Origin: Lineus longissimus
Lineage: Eukaryota > Nemertea > Pilidiophora > Heteronemertea > Lineidae
Direction of reading: 5' to 3'
NCBI RefSeq assembly: GCF_910592395.1
Contig: NC_088317.1
Span: 4,030,001-4,094,000 of the forward strand
DNA: 64,000 bases
In this document: one piece after another, positions 11,101 through 21,730 of the stretch
How positions within the stretch are numbered: position 1 is the first letter of the stretch
How the letters are laid out: each line of letters opens with the position of its first letter
Program-made: the position numbers and the translations under genes
Notes under the pieces: generated by a model
Database searches by the model: none
Seen by the model: the letters and a program-made list of their open reading frames with translations, nothing else
Told to the model about the DNA's origin: nothing

Positions 11101-14100
11101 AGGCTGGTAAACATTTATCACGCCCAAGTTGATCCTTCAGGGAGGATGTACTTTAACAATTAGGTTATTCAGCAGACGACCTGGAATGGTGCCATAACCT
11201 TAGAACGAGGTTAAGTTCAACTTGAAGGTAAGGCTTCCCGGCCAACGCTAATGAAAAGGTAGTTCATCATATTTCACGGCCATTAAGGCACAAGACATTC
11301 ACCATCAATACACTTTCATTGTTCAATTCATAATTTGGGACACTGGGACTGCCTTAACCAAAGAATATCTAAGAATATTAAAAGATGAATATGATTACAA
11401 AAATCTTATAGCGGCGTTTTCATAATCAAATGCTCTAGTCTAACCTTTGAGAATGTGTTACTGGAAGTAAGCCATTCTGTAGCAGAGAAGGTATATTTTC
11501 TTGCGAAGTGAGAATTTAAATAAATAAAAGCTAAATCCCATTTAAAATATATCAAAATCCTGGTCAAAACCAGGGTCCGGTAGCTCAATCAGCCCTAAAC
11601 CAAATGTTAGTACAGTGGAACCTCTCTTAGTGGACGCCTCTTTATTAAGGATAACCTCTCTATTAAGGACACTAGTTTTGGTCCCGAATTGGTTGTTTCC
11701 ATTAATTTCGACCTATCTGATCAGGACACCTCTCTATTACAGACAGCACTTGTCAGTCCCAAGGGTGTCCTTTATAGAGAGGTTCTACTGTACTTCCTAA
11801 GCACCTTCAAATCAAGACACCAGCTCCCGTGTTTATCCATCCAGGCCCCAGACTCCACAGATCGATATGAGCACATGTGGTGAGCGTGATCACAGTGGCG
11901 AGTTGAATATATTGGTTACACTTACAGATCACAATAGATGCAGCGGAATGCTTGGAGGCTGGTAAAATCATGAGAGACAAAAGCTAATGAAACTGAAATG
12001 AATGCCTTGACCCCTCTGAAAATATTTGACAAAAGATTCCAGTGATCAAAGATCAGTGACACTAGAATACCGATTAATTACTACAAAGTGCCTAATAGTC
12101 TTGCTCACTGGGCATATTTTGCAAGACTTAATATTTTTTGCTCAAATCTCATGAGGTCAAAACCTCAATGACACAGTTCTATTTCTAGTCAGCCTCACCA
12201 CGTCAAAACCTCAATGGCACATTTCTATTTCCAGTCAGCCTCACTGGGTCAAAACCTCAATGACACAGTTCTATTTCTAGTCAGCCTCACTGGGTCAAAA
12301 CCTCAATGGCACATTTCTATTTCTAGTCAGCCTCACCGCGTCAAAACCTCAATGACACATTTCTATTTCTAGTCAGCCTCACTGGGTCAAAACCTCAATG
12401 ACACATTTCTATTTCTAGAATTTCTAGTCAGCCTCACTGGGTCAAAACCTCAATGACACATTTCTATTTCTTGTCTGCAAATATCATCACCGCTATTTCA
12501 CAACCTAACAAGTTCCCAATATTGGATCTCCGCTATTTACGATCATAAGCCAACCGATCCTGTGCAGTCAGACAGAAATATAGAAGCAGTTGCCTGGCAA
12601 CATATTTAGCCTAGCATAGCAGCTCCGCTGGAAGTAGACTGGTTTAGCGATGGCAAATCTTTGAATTTGAGATTTTTTCTAGCTTGTGGTAGTATTCAAT
12701 TGTCTCACACGAAGCTTACATCAGAGTGTTTAGCTTCAATAAACATAGATGTCCTAATAGTTAGTCAAAGCGGACTGCTTTTAATCTGGCTTCAATTGGC
12801 TTTCATGACTTAACTACCCTGAAAATGCCAGGTATAATTGGTAATTTCATGACATTTGTCACCAAATGGGTCTGAGTGTTCAAACACCAAACCCAGGCTA
12901 TCGCTAAAAGATATGCAAGTATCCTAAAAGATGTTATCTCTTTCTAATCTCTTTCAGTCATCCTATTTAATTTTTCATGTTTGACTTAACGATTCCGTTT
13001 AAAAGCTAACTTGATTTTGATCAACCAAGCCCTGATGTCATTCAAATAGCTGTGAGGGCATTGTATTGCTCGGAAGAAGTTCGCTATAAGAGTTTCATCA
13101 AAGTTCTAAAATACGATACACACCTCCATCTGTCATACAAATAGCGTGTGCCAACAGCAAGATAGCCAAGTTCCAAAATTTGATAAATGCCGCAACCGAC
13201 TCCCCTTCAGTTGCTAAGCAACCAACTCATTGGCAAGGAACATCAGTGGTGGATGCGCGCCTAGGGAAGAGGAAGGTAATTTTATCATCTTTGATGATCA
13301 AATTGTCTGAGAGCATTTTTGTGAAATCCCTCAAGTTCTCCGCTACTGATGTTGTCGACAGGATTTCGAGAATAAATTTTTCCGAAAATCGTCTTTTGGG
13401 GCAGTGGGAGTTTGAAAGGACAGAAAGACAACACTTTAAAAGAATCTGGACAAAAAGTTACAAAGTAATAAAGAAATAAACGAAGCAAAATAGGCCCAAA
13501 GACAGAAAGACACTATCTCAACTAGGGTTTCAGATAACTTGTCTTAAAAGTATGAATCTCCGATTGGAATTTTGATAGATTAGATCTATGCATTTAGCAC
13601 AAGGGACATTTTGAAGATGAACTCGACTTATGCTCATTTGCTACGAGTATAGCGATTAAATACGCAAAAGATTCCACAAAACTTGCAAGCATTTGTGTGC
13701 AAGGAAAGTTTTTCTGAAACCCTTTACAACAGAAAAGCGCTGCGCAAACGAGCGACTTAAATTGCCGATTGATTGATTACGATCGCATCGATTTAAACTG
13801 CTCATTTGCGGGCCATTAACAGTCACACGCAGAGGTATTTAGTTAGTAATGAGTGATGGGACTAGTATTGTCGATTTTTTAAGTCAAATGAGGAGTCACA
13901 ACCAAGTGAAGCCGATAAATAATTGTTTTTAACGCTTTCGCTACCGTACCCGGCATTAACCGGGTCCGTACCCGGCGCAAGTTCTATCGTTCACAACAGT
14001 CCCTATAAGTTTTTGGTTGGTTACACCTGAAAGATGGCAGCACTGCACTCAATTCAATGAAGATTGAGTAAAGCTAGCTTTACAATTAAACAAGTTGGGA

Positions 14101-16322
14101 TCTAGGCGGCCTGGTCTATACCGGATGCGGGCAGGGGCACGATACACTCCCAAGACCCTGCGGTAGCGAAAGTGTTAAGGTACCAACACATATCAACAAT
14201 TTCAATATTTTATATCATGAACGATTTTATCAGACTTGATCGTCATTGAAAACCATAATTTACACTATACAGTACATACACTTGTGACCTCAGGTTGTTG
14301 GTTGTCCCCAAATGAGGGCGCTTACCGCACGTCGGCTTCCTGCAAGGAAACAAGTTGTCAACAAACGCTGAGATGATGGTGCAAGCGGGATTCCTTTGGT
14401 GGCATCATTTACCACAATAAAATAGTGAGTTTCAGGCCAAACTTTTTCAAAATTTGATACCGATTTAAATTCCATCTTCATATTCCTAGGCGAACCTAAT
14501 GAAAGAAGATTTTGTTACAACAATCTTTTATGAAATGTCACAAAATAGTTTTTCACGTATCTATTCCAGTTTTTGTAGAAACTTTGAAGAAAAAGAATCA
14601 AATTTTCATGATTTTTATCTTGGTAGACTACGAAATCTCTTGAACTGGGTTTTCCAATTCCAATCAAAATGAATGCCAGAAACTCTACCTTTTGTCTCTC
14701 TGCTTTTCCACATATCATATTGTGACATTTCTGAGACACTGTTGTACACATATGAATGCAAGAAAATCAAAATGGAAGCTTATTTGAGCCAAATGCCCAC
14801 AATTGATTCATTTTTTCTGAATTCTTTCTCATTCTTCGTAAATTTTTTGGAAGATCCCGAATGCACTCAGTACACATGGTACACTAATCGCATTAAACAA
14901 TCAGAAAATGGATAAAAACAGCCCGTCCAGAGGTTGCCCCGGAATTATTCAAAAGAACAGCATAAAGCCAACATACATACAAGAATAGATATTTTTAGAA
15001 CAAACATTTCCAGGATTTCGATAAGGATTCGTTTTGAGATTTCACATTTTAGCCTTTAGTCATTTAGTCACAAAAGCAGATTTTTGGGAGCCCTACGAAG
15101 AATTTGTCGACTTGATTCACACTTCATGACTGATGGAGAACCTTGTTAATATCGACCTCCACACTCCTATACTCCACAGCAGTTCCTCCATGTATCAACA
15201 TCATTCTCCTGCAATGCATCACGCAATGGCATAAAAAACACCATGTGCACCAACAGAACAGCAAAGTACAGGACCGGGTACATATTATTAAGAAGTTCAA
15301 CCGATAAGACAGAGTAACAGTTATTAACTAGGCCTATACAGCAACCCCTGGATGAAGCAAAGTCTGATGTAGGATGAGAAGATAGGGAAAATATTTTTAA
15401 TAACTAACCTTCAGGTTTCTGAACAAGGAGGGTCTTCAACGAATAGTATACGCCAATTTTAATCGTACCGTAGGTGGATTGCCGCAGCAGCGCTGGTGAG
15501 ATTCTGAACACGAAACGAGGAAAATAGATGAAGACATTCTTATAAAATTCAATATTCAAAGCAAACTGAAAACACAATGGCAAATTCTGAAGGAGTGGAA
15601 GTTGGCAGTGAGATAAAATCTGCCAGGAATCCAGCGCACTCGTTTAGTTGTAACCACAATAGTTAACCTAACAGAGAATCAATGCAATGGGGAACACTAA
15701 AATGCTTTGGGAACACTACAATGCTTACCCTGAATACAGCGCCCGGAAACCCTCCTCTCGACCGATGCGGAACATCGCGTGGAGCATGCCACGGTATCGA
15801 ATGTTGGAGTTGGCATGATCAAGCTTCTGCCCTTGAATCTGAAGTCGAGTTTTAGTCGTGTCTACAGGGAAGGTGCCTGAAAAAGATGCTTTTAGTGAGC
15901 TAAGCCAAAAGACCAAAACAGATCATTTGATTCAGTAGAAGATACATTATCGATTGTCATGTGCATATATGGGACATATGGTTTTCATTCCGAACATAAC
16001 AAAAGATACCTGTGGCAAGGGGCAACTATCAAATTTGTCAGTACGAAATTTTGGCTGTCCAGGTCAACAGGAAAACTCAATTGAAACTGAAAGAATTGAT
16101 CCAGCTGTACAACAGATGGAATATTTTGGAAAGGCAAGGGTGACCGGTGCCGAGGGAAAACCTGAAAAAATGTGAAATTAATTCATGAGAAAAAAAAGAA
16201 TTCCTCCAAAATCAGATATGTCACATCCCTCGAAAGAACATACCACATTCTGCTATGCATGATGCTAGTCCACCATAGACGAATGGTCTCCAGTCTTTCC
16301 AATTCCCACTTGGGGGTCTCAT
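8111..16322 (-). CDS. SLC25A30: Mitochondrial carrier, SLC25A14/SLC25A30 (UCP5/KMCP1) type, 8 exons
   Basis: The coding exons in transcript order are 16244-16322, 15729-15876, 15409-15503, 10280-10464, 9799-9923, 9390-9558, 8276-8356 and 8111-8149; they sum to 921 nt and 306 residues with every phase consistent. It is an inner-membrane carrier of the uncoupling-protein branch; the transported substrate cannot be read from sequence. The three carrier repeats each show the P-x-D-x-x-K-x-R signature: [18 protein letters not shown] and PIDVVKTRL. The N-terminus '[12 protein letters not shown]' and the C-terminus '[16 protein letters not shown]' match SLC25A14/30 closely; I cannot choose between the two vertebrate paralogues. 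The last exon carries only 12 codons plus stop. The start is the first ATG after an in-frame stop; an acceptor at about 16355 suggests an upstream 5' UTR exon. Relative to human, the segment after the third signature is longer ('[18 protein letters not shown]'). The 4.9-kb intron 15408-10465 is full of repeats. Confidence 0.95.
8446..8822. mobile_element. Foldback (inverted-repeat) element
   Basis: The left end 'tcagcgccgaaccac' and the right end 'gtggtttggcgctga' are near-perfect reverse complements, and both arms continue inward with 'gtagatctacgtg', 'gactccgataaccagctc'-type sequence and blocks of 'gaagatggcgatggcgtag' or its reverse complement. There are at least three such blocks, so the structure folds almost over its whole length. 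No ORF is present. It lies just upstream (carrier sense) of the 3' coding exons, in an intron. Confidence 0.75.
9208..9338 (-). pseudogene. Decayed duplicate of carrier exon 6
   Basis: About 50 bp downstream (carrier sense) of exon 9390-9558 there is a second copy of its 3' three-quarters. It reads [10 protein letters not shown]...RPVKGAVLA...[15 protein letters not shown], versus [10 protein letters not shown]...RPVKGAVLA...[15 protein letters not shown] in the true exon. The copy lacks a donor (TGTCTGTTGAC in place of TGTCAGGTGAG), has a TAG where the true exon encodes the residue two before the Asn of the signature, and changes the signature Lys to Glu. It is most likely a dead tandem copy, though the frame is open over the homologous part. 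Confidence 0.8.
11613..11790. mobile_element. Complete pogo/Tc1-mariner-like MITE with TA duplication
   Basis: The terminal inverted repeats are 'cagtggaacctctct' (left) and 'agaggttctactg' (right), directly flanked by TA on both sides, as expected for Tc1/mariner-pogo insertions. It is 178 bp long with no ORF and sits in the large carrier intron. It serves as the reference for related fragments at 648-693, 1658-1745 and 39338-39515. Confidence 0.85.
12156..12486 (+). repeat. 46-bp tandem repeat, about 7 copies
   Basis: Units starting 'gtcaaaacctcaatg' begin at 12156, 12202, 12248, 12294, 12340 and 12386, exactly 46 bp apart. The seventh begins at 12441 after a 9-bp insertion that duplicates 'tagaatttc'-like sequence. 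Variation between units is only a few bases (gacac/ggcac, cagtt/cattt, ctgg/ccgcg). It lies in the carrier intron. Confidence 0.92.
13929..14178. mobile_element. piggyBac-like MITE with TTAA duplication
   Basis: TTAA at 13929-13932 and at 14175-14178 flank ends 'cgctttcgctaccg' and 'cggtagcgaaagtg', which are 14-bp inverted repeats with one mismatch. The ~242-bp interior has no ORF. TTAA target duplication with short terminal repeats fits a non-autonomous piggyBac-superfamily element. It lies in the carrier intron. Confidence 0.8.
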
Positions 16323-17025
16323 CCCACTTGATCTATTCAATCAATTCTGGACTTCTGAAAATATAGCGATACATTTGATCATATGAATTATGATACAGTT
16401 GATCATAATCAATGGGTTTACATATAACTGGATGGATGATTATGTCACCTTTCTAAGTGAGTTATAACGAACCGTCACCAAAATAAAAAGTAAACGTAAT
16501 CGTAATTCGTATGAATGCGAAACCTCGCTATTTTTGTAATCTCTCCGATCCAACGTCTCATCGTTGTATGAAATATAGGAGCAGTATTGCAACTAAATTG
16601 ATACTCACAGTGTTTTATAATACAAGAAGAACAGTTACACTTCACAATTTCACTAATATATTATGAAACAGATTGCAAGAAATCGAACAAAATGCTTCCT
16701 CAATCCGCACACACATCACTCATCCACTAATGCTGTACATTATGTACACTGTACACTGCAATGTACACTGGAACACGTGAGTTGATGAAAAACAGAGATT
16801 TAGCCACGGAACGAAAGAAGAAGAAGTAAGCCCTTCGGTGACGAAAGTCATTCTTTGGGTCGGTATGGGAAAGTCATACAAGAGAGTACAAGGCGGGTCT
16901 ACGCATGTAATTGAGACCAAATTGAGGCCCAGCACCAGCATGAATAAGATCTTCATTTATATAGTACTCCCCAGATTTCCGGTTTAAAGCGCTTTAAACC
17001 AGGTTTTCAAATGTCCCTTGAGAGT

Positions 17026-17213
17026 GTCATCCTAAATTGCGTCCAGTGGCGACCAGTGGCGTCCAACGCGAAATGATAGGGTGTATATGGTTAAAACTTC
17101 TAAATCTTGTTTATTGAAAGTGTTTTAGGAGCTTGAAAACATTTTTAACCATATACACCCCATTATTTCGCGTTGGAGGCCACTGGTCGCCACTGGACGC
17201 AAAATAGGATGAC
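17026..17213. mobile_element. Foldback MITE between the carrier and the TCTP gene
   Basis: The left arm begins 'gtcatcctaaattgcgtcc' and the right arm ends 'ggacgcaaaataggatgac'. The arms also pair over 'agtggcgaccagtggc', 'caacgcgaaat' and 'ggtgtatatggtta', about 70 bp each with few mismatches and a ~48-bp loop. No ORF is present. It lies in the region expected to hold the promoters of two divergent genes. Confidence 0.8.
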
Positions 17214-17438
17214 CCGCTTGACTATAATACGCACTGAGCAACCAGTCCAGAATGTATATATATACCGCCCTGGTGTCACCAATCATGCAGGGCCACATTT
17301 TAGCGTCACACGGACTAATTTTTTGCTCGGTCGGGTAAGATTCACTTTAATTTTGTCATCTTCGTTTCGATAGAGAGTTTCTATATTCTACCATCCAGTG
17401 CGGGGTACCCTCCAGTGCGCATGATTGCAAAATTCGGT

Positions 17439-17449
17439 CCTTTTTCCGG
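17439..17449 (+). promoter_or_regulatory. Possible 5'-TOP start of the TCTP mRNA
   Basis: The run 'cctttttccgg' lies 66-76 bases upstream of the TCTP start codon. TCTP mRNAs in animals typically begin with a C followed by an oligopyrimidine tract, which places translation under mTOR/LARP1 control. Transcription start here is inferred from this motif alone; a TATA-like run (tatatata, about 17252-17260) lies about 180 bases further upstream. Confidence 0.4.
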
Positions 17450-17514
17450 TTCTTCGTTCGAGCCATCTTGGAAAGAATTTCTTCACCAAAGAAATCGACT
17501 TTCATCTACCAATC

Positions 17515-19860
17515 ATGATTATTTATCGCAATGCCATATTGATACGTGCGTTCATTATATTCTTAAAAACCATCGAAGCTGAATATTTCTTTGATAGATG
17601 ACCCACTTTCCCATTACTAGGGTCTCGATTCTGACTGTTCCGAAAGCCGGATACATATATATATATGGAGAATGAGTAGATGGAGTACGTAGGCCTACAT
17701 CATACATTGAATGTAATTGTATGAAGCATGAAAGTACTACTACTAGGCCTAGCTTTCGTGTACTCTCACTTAATGTCACCATGGGGATCACCTCCTCTCC
17801 CCCTCCTTTATACACACAAATTCCCGAGTGTCGGCTAGCTAGGAGGGAGTGATCGCTCTTCACTCTTGCTCCCGTCTGCATTTTTTTGGGTGTGGTGATG
17901 GACAACTCCTCCTGTGTCGGGCCGTTACCGCACTTTCCTTCATTCAACTTGAAGTGCCATCACAATCACATGCATGAACTGATCACTTCCATAGGCCATA
18001 CAAATTTCTTCTGAGTGTTGTTAGTGGCTAATGCTACTGTTCTGTCTCCCTGACAGATTTCATTTTGTTTCCATTCGGGGGGGGAAGCCCAGTAACCCCC
18101 CCCCCCCAAAAGGCCCTTGCCAGATACGCCAGTACCACCTAATAGTAAATAGGATCAGGCCCTCTTTACGAAAGGTTTTCATGGTCAAAGACGCCAGACA
18201 ATGCGCATCTTTTGTCGTGAAGGTTGAACTTGACTATAATGTATGAGTTTTGATTTGCCACAATCAATTCAATTCGTCATGATACCTATATGTGATGGTC
18301 ACCTTCTTCTCACTTTTTCCAGCCAAGCAAGACCCGGACCCAGAACAGTATGACGCAAGTCTTGAGCCCGAGGAAGGTGATGAGTTGGCCAGTGACAGCT
18401 TCCCTTGTGTGAAGGTGGATGATGTAGTCTACAAGTTCACACTGAGAGTAAGTTTGTTGCCGACTTGGTTGTTAAGAGAATTCTGCCTTGGTTGATCAAG
18501 AATCAGAAAAGGATACGGCTCAACTTTAGAATCCCCGATCGGAAATGACGTAGTTTGATCGCATTCAACTATAAATCCATTGATCAGTGGTGCTTGGTTA
18601 GTCAACCGATGACCTTTTTTTGGGGTGTGATCGGGGATTGTAAACTCGTTCCAAGGATACTTATTTAATTATCTGACTCTGAGTCAATTCTTTAGCAAAC
18701 TTTGCTAAAATTCTGTTTGATGTGTGTGGATGAGTTAAGCATTATTGATTCGAGAAAGACAAAATAGAGAACTTGAAAAGCGGTAATACTAAATCACGAC
18801 CAATCATGACCATTGGTCGTGATTTAGTATCCCCCCTTGAAAAGGTATTCAGAAATTCATTGCTTTGTTTCTGATTTTCAGAACAGGACAGATAAGGACA
18901 GTGATAATTTTGACATTGGTGCAAATCAGTCGCAGGAGGAAGTCGCTGAGACGACAGACACGGCTGAAACGAAGGGTCTTGACTGTGTTCTTAATCACCG
19001 TCTAGAGCCTGTCGCCATTAAAAATGCGAAACAGTTCAAGCTGTACATTAAGAAATATGGAGGTGAAATGAAAAAAGTTATGGCTGCAAAATACACAGGA
19101 GAGGAAGCAGCTGCCCGTCTTGGAAAAATTCAGAAAGTTTTCAGGTTCCTCTTGGAGGATTTTGATAATTGTGAATTTTTTTCTGGTAAGTGTCGCGATA
19201 CGCAAGGCAGTAACTTTGATGACCGGCAGATTATGAAGGGCTTGTTCATACCTAGCTGTCAGCTGCCCTGTCACCTTAAACTTGACATCTCTTGTTCCGA
19301 TCATCAGATAACACATACCGTAAAATCAAAAAGTTCCAAATCTGACTGGGGAATAAATGTAAAGCGCTTTAAGTGCTTAAAGGACGTTGTTCATTTAGAC
19401 GACTTGGTTTTGCATTGCCTTGCTCAACTTGAGCCATTTGGGTCAGACTGATACCTGATCTGTTACCCTAAAAATGTTTATAGTGGGATCTCGGAAAGCT
19501 TGGCTGTGTAACACCATAGCCAGGAATGTGAAGAAGACAAACAATTTTATTAGATGGTGATAAAAATTGCATGTGACCAGCTTCTGAACTCGGCCCCGGC
19601 GAGTTCAACTGTCAGGTTGGTGAAAAACTGCATCAATCACTTTCTCAGTCACTGCGAATCCAAATGGTCTGCATTATAAGAGTGCTCTCGAAGTACAATG
19701 TACTTAACAAATTTCGATTTTGGAGAACTTGCATTTTTGCTTGACTTTCCCTTCAGGTGAGCACTACAACCAGGATGGTACATTGTTGATGGTTCACTGG
19801 GACGGTGCACAGCCTAACGGTTACTTGGTTATTGATGGTGTCGGGGAGGAAAAGCAGTAA
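17515..19860 (+). CDS. TPT1: Divergent translationally controlled tumour protein (TCTP), 4 exons
   Basis: The coding exons are 17515-17545, 18323-18447, 18882-19185 and 19757-19860, giving 187 residues (typical TCTP is about 172). TCTP is a cytosolic MSS4-fold protein linked to growth control, Ca2+ binding and mTOR signalling. Support: exon 1 gives MIIYRN, the classic TCTP start. Exon 2 has 'DELASDSFPCVKVDDVVYKF'. Exon 3 has 'NFDIGANQSQEE' (TCTP signature 1, IGGNASAE-like) and a helical hairpin with 'LDCVLNHRLEPV'. Exon 3-4 has 'FFSGEHYNQDGTLLMV', like the FxxGExMNPDG signature. Odd points: an acidic insertion of roughly 24 residues after MIIYRN, a C-terminus in EEKQ instead of the usual Cys, and low similarity overall. 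Exon 1 rests on phase match and the MIIYR motif; its donor GTGCGT is weak, so it is less certain than exons 2-4. Confidence 0.85.
18531..18638. mobile_element. Short inverted-repeat element in TCTP intron 2
   Basis: The perfect 10-bp inverted ends 'atccccgatc' and 'gatcggggat' bound 108 bp with no ORF. The flanks 'ttaga' and 'tgtaa' show no clear duplication. It is probably a MITE remnant. Confidence 0.5.
18786..18830. repeat. Perfect 19-bp hairpin in TCTP intron 2
   Basis: The stem 'atactaaatcacgaccaat' pairs perfectly with 'attggtcgtgatttagtat' around a 7-base loop. It sits 52 bases before the exon 3 acceptor and so could influence splicing, or it may simply be a decayed inverted-repeat element. 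Confidence 0.85.
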
Positions 19861-20774
19861 TTTGTTACATCTTCAAACTAGGAACAGCGGATTACTCGCC
19901 CTGAACTTGGAAAACATGAACAGTTGTGAGAGACGGGCTGTCTACTTCATCACGAACATTCCTTGCATGAAGGAAATCTTGTTGACCCCGTCCATATTGT
20001 AATAAGACAATTGAGGACAAAATTCAACCTCTCTCAGACGAATGTTTATGTACTAATATTCATTAAGTATAACGTACCACTTGCTTCAAAATATCCTGTA
20101 TCTTCCAGATAATGTCTGTCGCTGCAGAAAATGCTATGATTTACCAATTTTAGCCGACGAGTCCATTTCAAATTGTATCAAATTTGAACACGTTTTTGTA
20201 AATGTAACTGTTAATTAAGCTTAGTACTGTAAAAGACGAGTTACCATGCCACCTGATGGATAACTTGAATGCTATTTGTCCGTTCTCTCATTTCTTGTAA
20301 TTTAAGAGTAAAGGGGTTAACTATTTGCTATGGTAGCTTAACACCTTGCCATTGTTGTTCATAACATAAGACATTAAAACACCTTGAATCTTCATTTCCG
20401 ACGATCTTTCAAACTTGGCTCAAGTTTTGTATAATTCCTTGTACATTTCACAAGAATTTCAGAACGTCCCTCATCGACCATATCGAAAACTTTCCACATA
20501 TTTATTACAATGCCTTATGTTTATTTATATTATCGAATGCAGTGTGTTCAAATTCAATCTGGTGGTATTTTATCCTTCCAAGATTTTCAAGCATGATTGC
20601 TTCTTGTTTGAAAAAGTAGCACACCAGTTCAGATGCACTTGGCGAAAATATTAATATGAATATATTTAGCTTACTGCATTTCGGTTTCGGTTGATGTTGG
20701 GAAGAACTCGGAACTTATTGTACAGTAAATGATAATTATTGTGCAATCCTATCGTGATTGATTGATTTTAAGAT

Positions 20775-20780
20775 ATTAAA
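20775..20780 (+). terminator. Candidate poly(A) signal of the TCTP gene
   Basis: An ATTAAA lies about 915 bases after the TCTP stop; another is at 20373-20378, about 510 bases after it. Which one is used cannot be decided here. Confidence 0.3.
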
Positions 20781-21219
20781 CGATCTTTCTTTCATGTAAA
20801 AGTTAGTTCTCTTGTTGTTGTCTGAAACTGTAGTAGTGTTGGAAGTCGTCTCCTACATGTACACACTTGCATCACTACGCCGTCATGTGATGCCAACTCG
20901 GGCACGATTTTGGATCTGCTTCTCCATGATTCTTGGTGGAGACGCAGGTACATGAAGAAACCAGGATCATATCGGGCAAGAGTTTATTGATCCGCGCACC
21001 CCCCTAAAAAACACTCCACAACATGATTTATGGTGATTACCACTTGATCTGTTGATTTTGATATCTTCACGTGCCTGTGAACATCCGGGACCTTGTGTAA
21101 TGGAAATCTGTTGGCAGTGAGACTATCCTTCGAGCTGCTTGGAGAAGGAGTTTGGTGCAGTCTCTCAGTTTCCGAGCTCTACCACTTTCCAATTGCAACC
21201 TGGTTGCCTTCACAACTTC

Positions 21220-21730
21220 AGCAGCAGGATGACTCGTGCTAGGCACAATCTCTGTGGACATGATGTCCTGTGCTCGGCACAATCTACTTGTATGATGACA
21301 AGAATGTCCAGAGTGACATGGATGTCCCGAGTACACCACAATCTATGTGAAAATGTATAGGGTGATATGAATAAAGACTAGCAAATGCTTTTACTTCAAT
21401 TTTGTACAGAAAGGCCTTGTGTAAATGTACATGGAGTTTTAGATAAAAGCATTTGCTAGTCTTTATTCATATCACCCATGTGTGATCATGGATGTCTCGT
21501 GCTAAGCACAATCTGCTTGTATGTGACATTGGATAATGCACAATAATGCACAATCCTTGTGGAAACATGTCCCGAGCAAGGCACAATCTGTGTGGTCATA
21601 GATATCCTATAAAGCAAGGGACAATCTTCGTTGAAAAGTATATCCTGTGCTTGGCACAATCTACTTGTACATGTACATAGTCATGGATGTCGCAAGGCAC
21701 AATCTGTGGACATAGATGTGCCCTGGAATG
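21220..21730 (+). repeat. Irregular 'GGCACAATCT' repeat tract
   Basis: The motif 'ggcacaatct' (with variants such as 'agcacaatctg') recurs about ten times, typically followed within 10-30 bases by 'catggatgtc' or 'gatgtcc'. Spacing is variable, so it is a decayed satellite-like tract rather than an ordered array. A hairpin element (21360-21477) is inserted in its middle. Confidence 0.7.
21360..21477. mobile_element. Snap-back element with perfect 34-bp arms
   Basis: The left arm 'gggtgatatgaataaagact' continuing to 'gctttta' is exactly reverse-complementary to the right arm ending 'gtctttattcatatcaccc'; arm length is 34 bp with a ~50-bp loop. It interrupts the GGCACAATCT repeat tract, so it inserted later. 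No ORF is present. Confidence 0.85.

Noticed and set aside
16720-16956. Minus-strand frame as N-terminal exon of the carrier
   Set aside because: It lacks the [12 protein letters not shown] motif, which was found instead at 16244-16322 with matching phase.
17555-17947. 130-codon minus-strand frame in TCTP intron 1
   Set aside because: Low-complexity, no family motif, no supporting splice context; likely chance.
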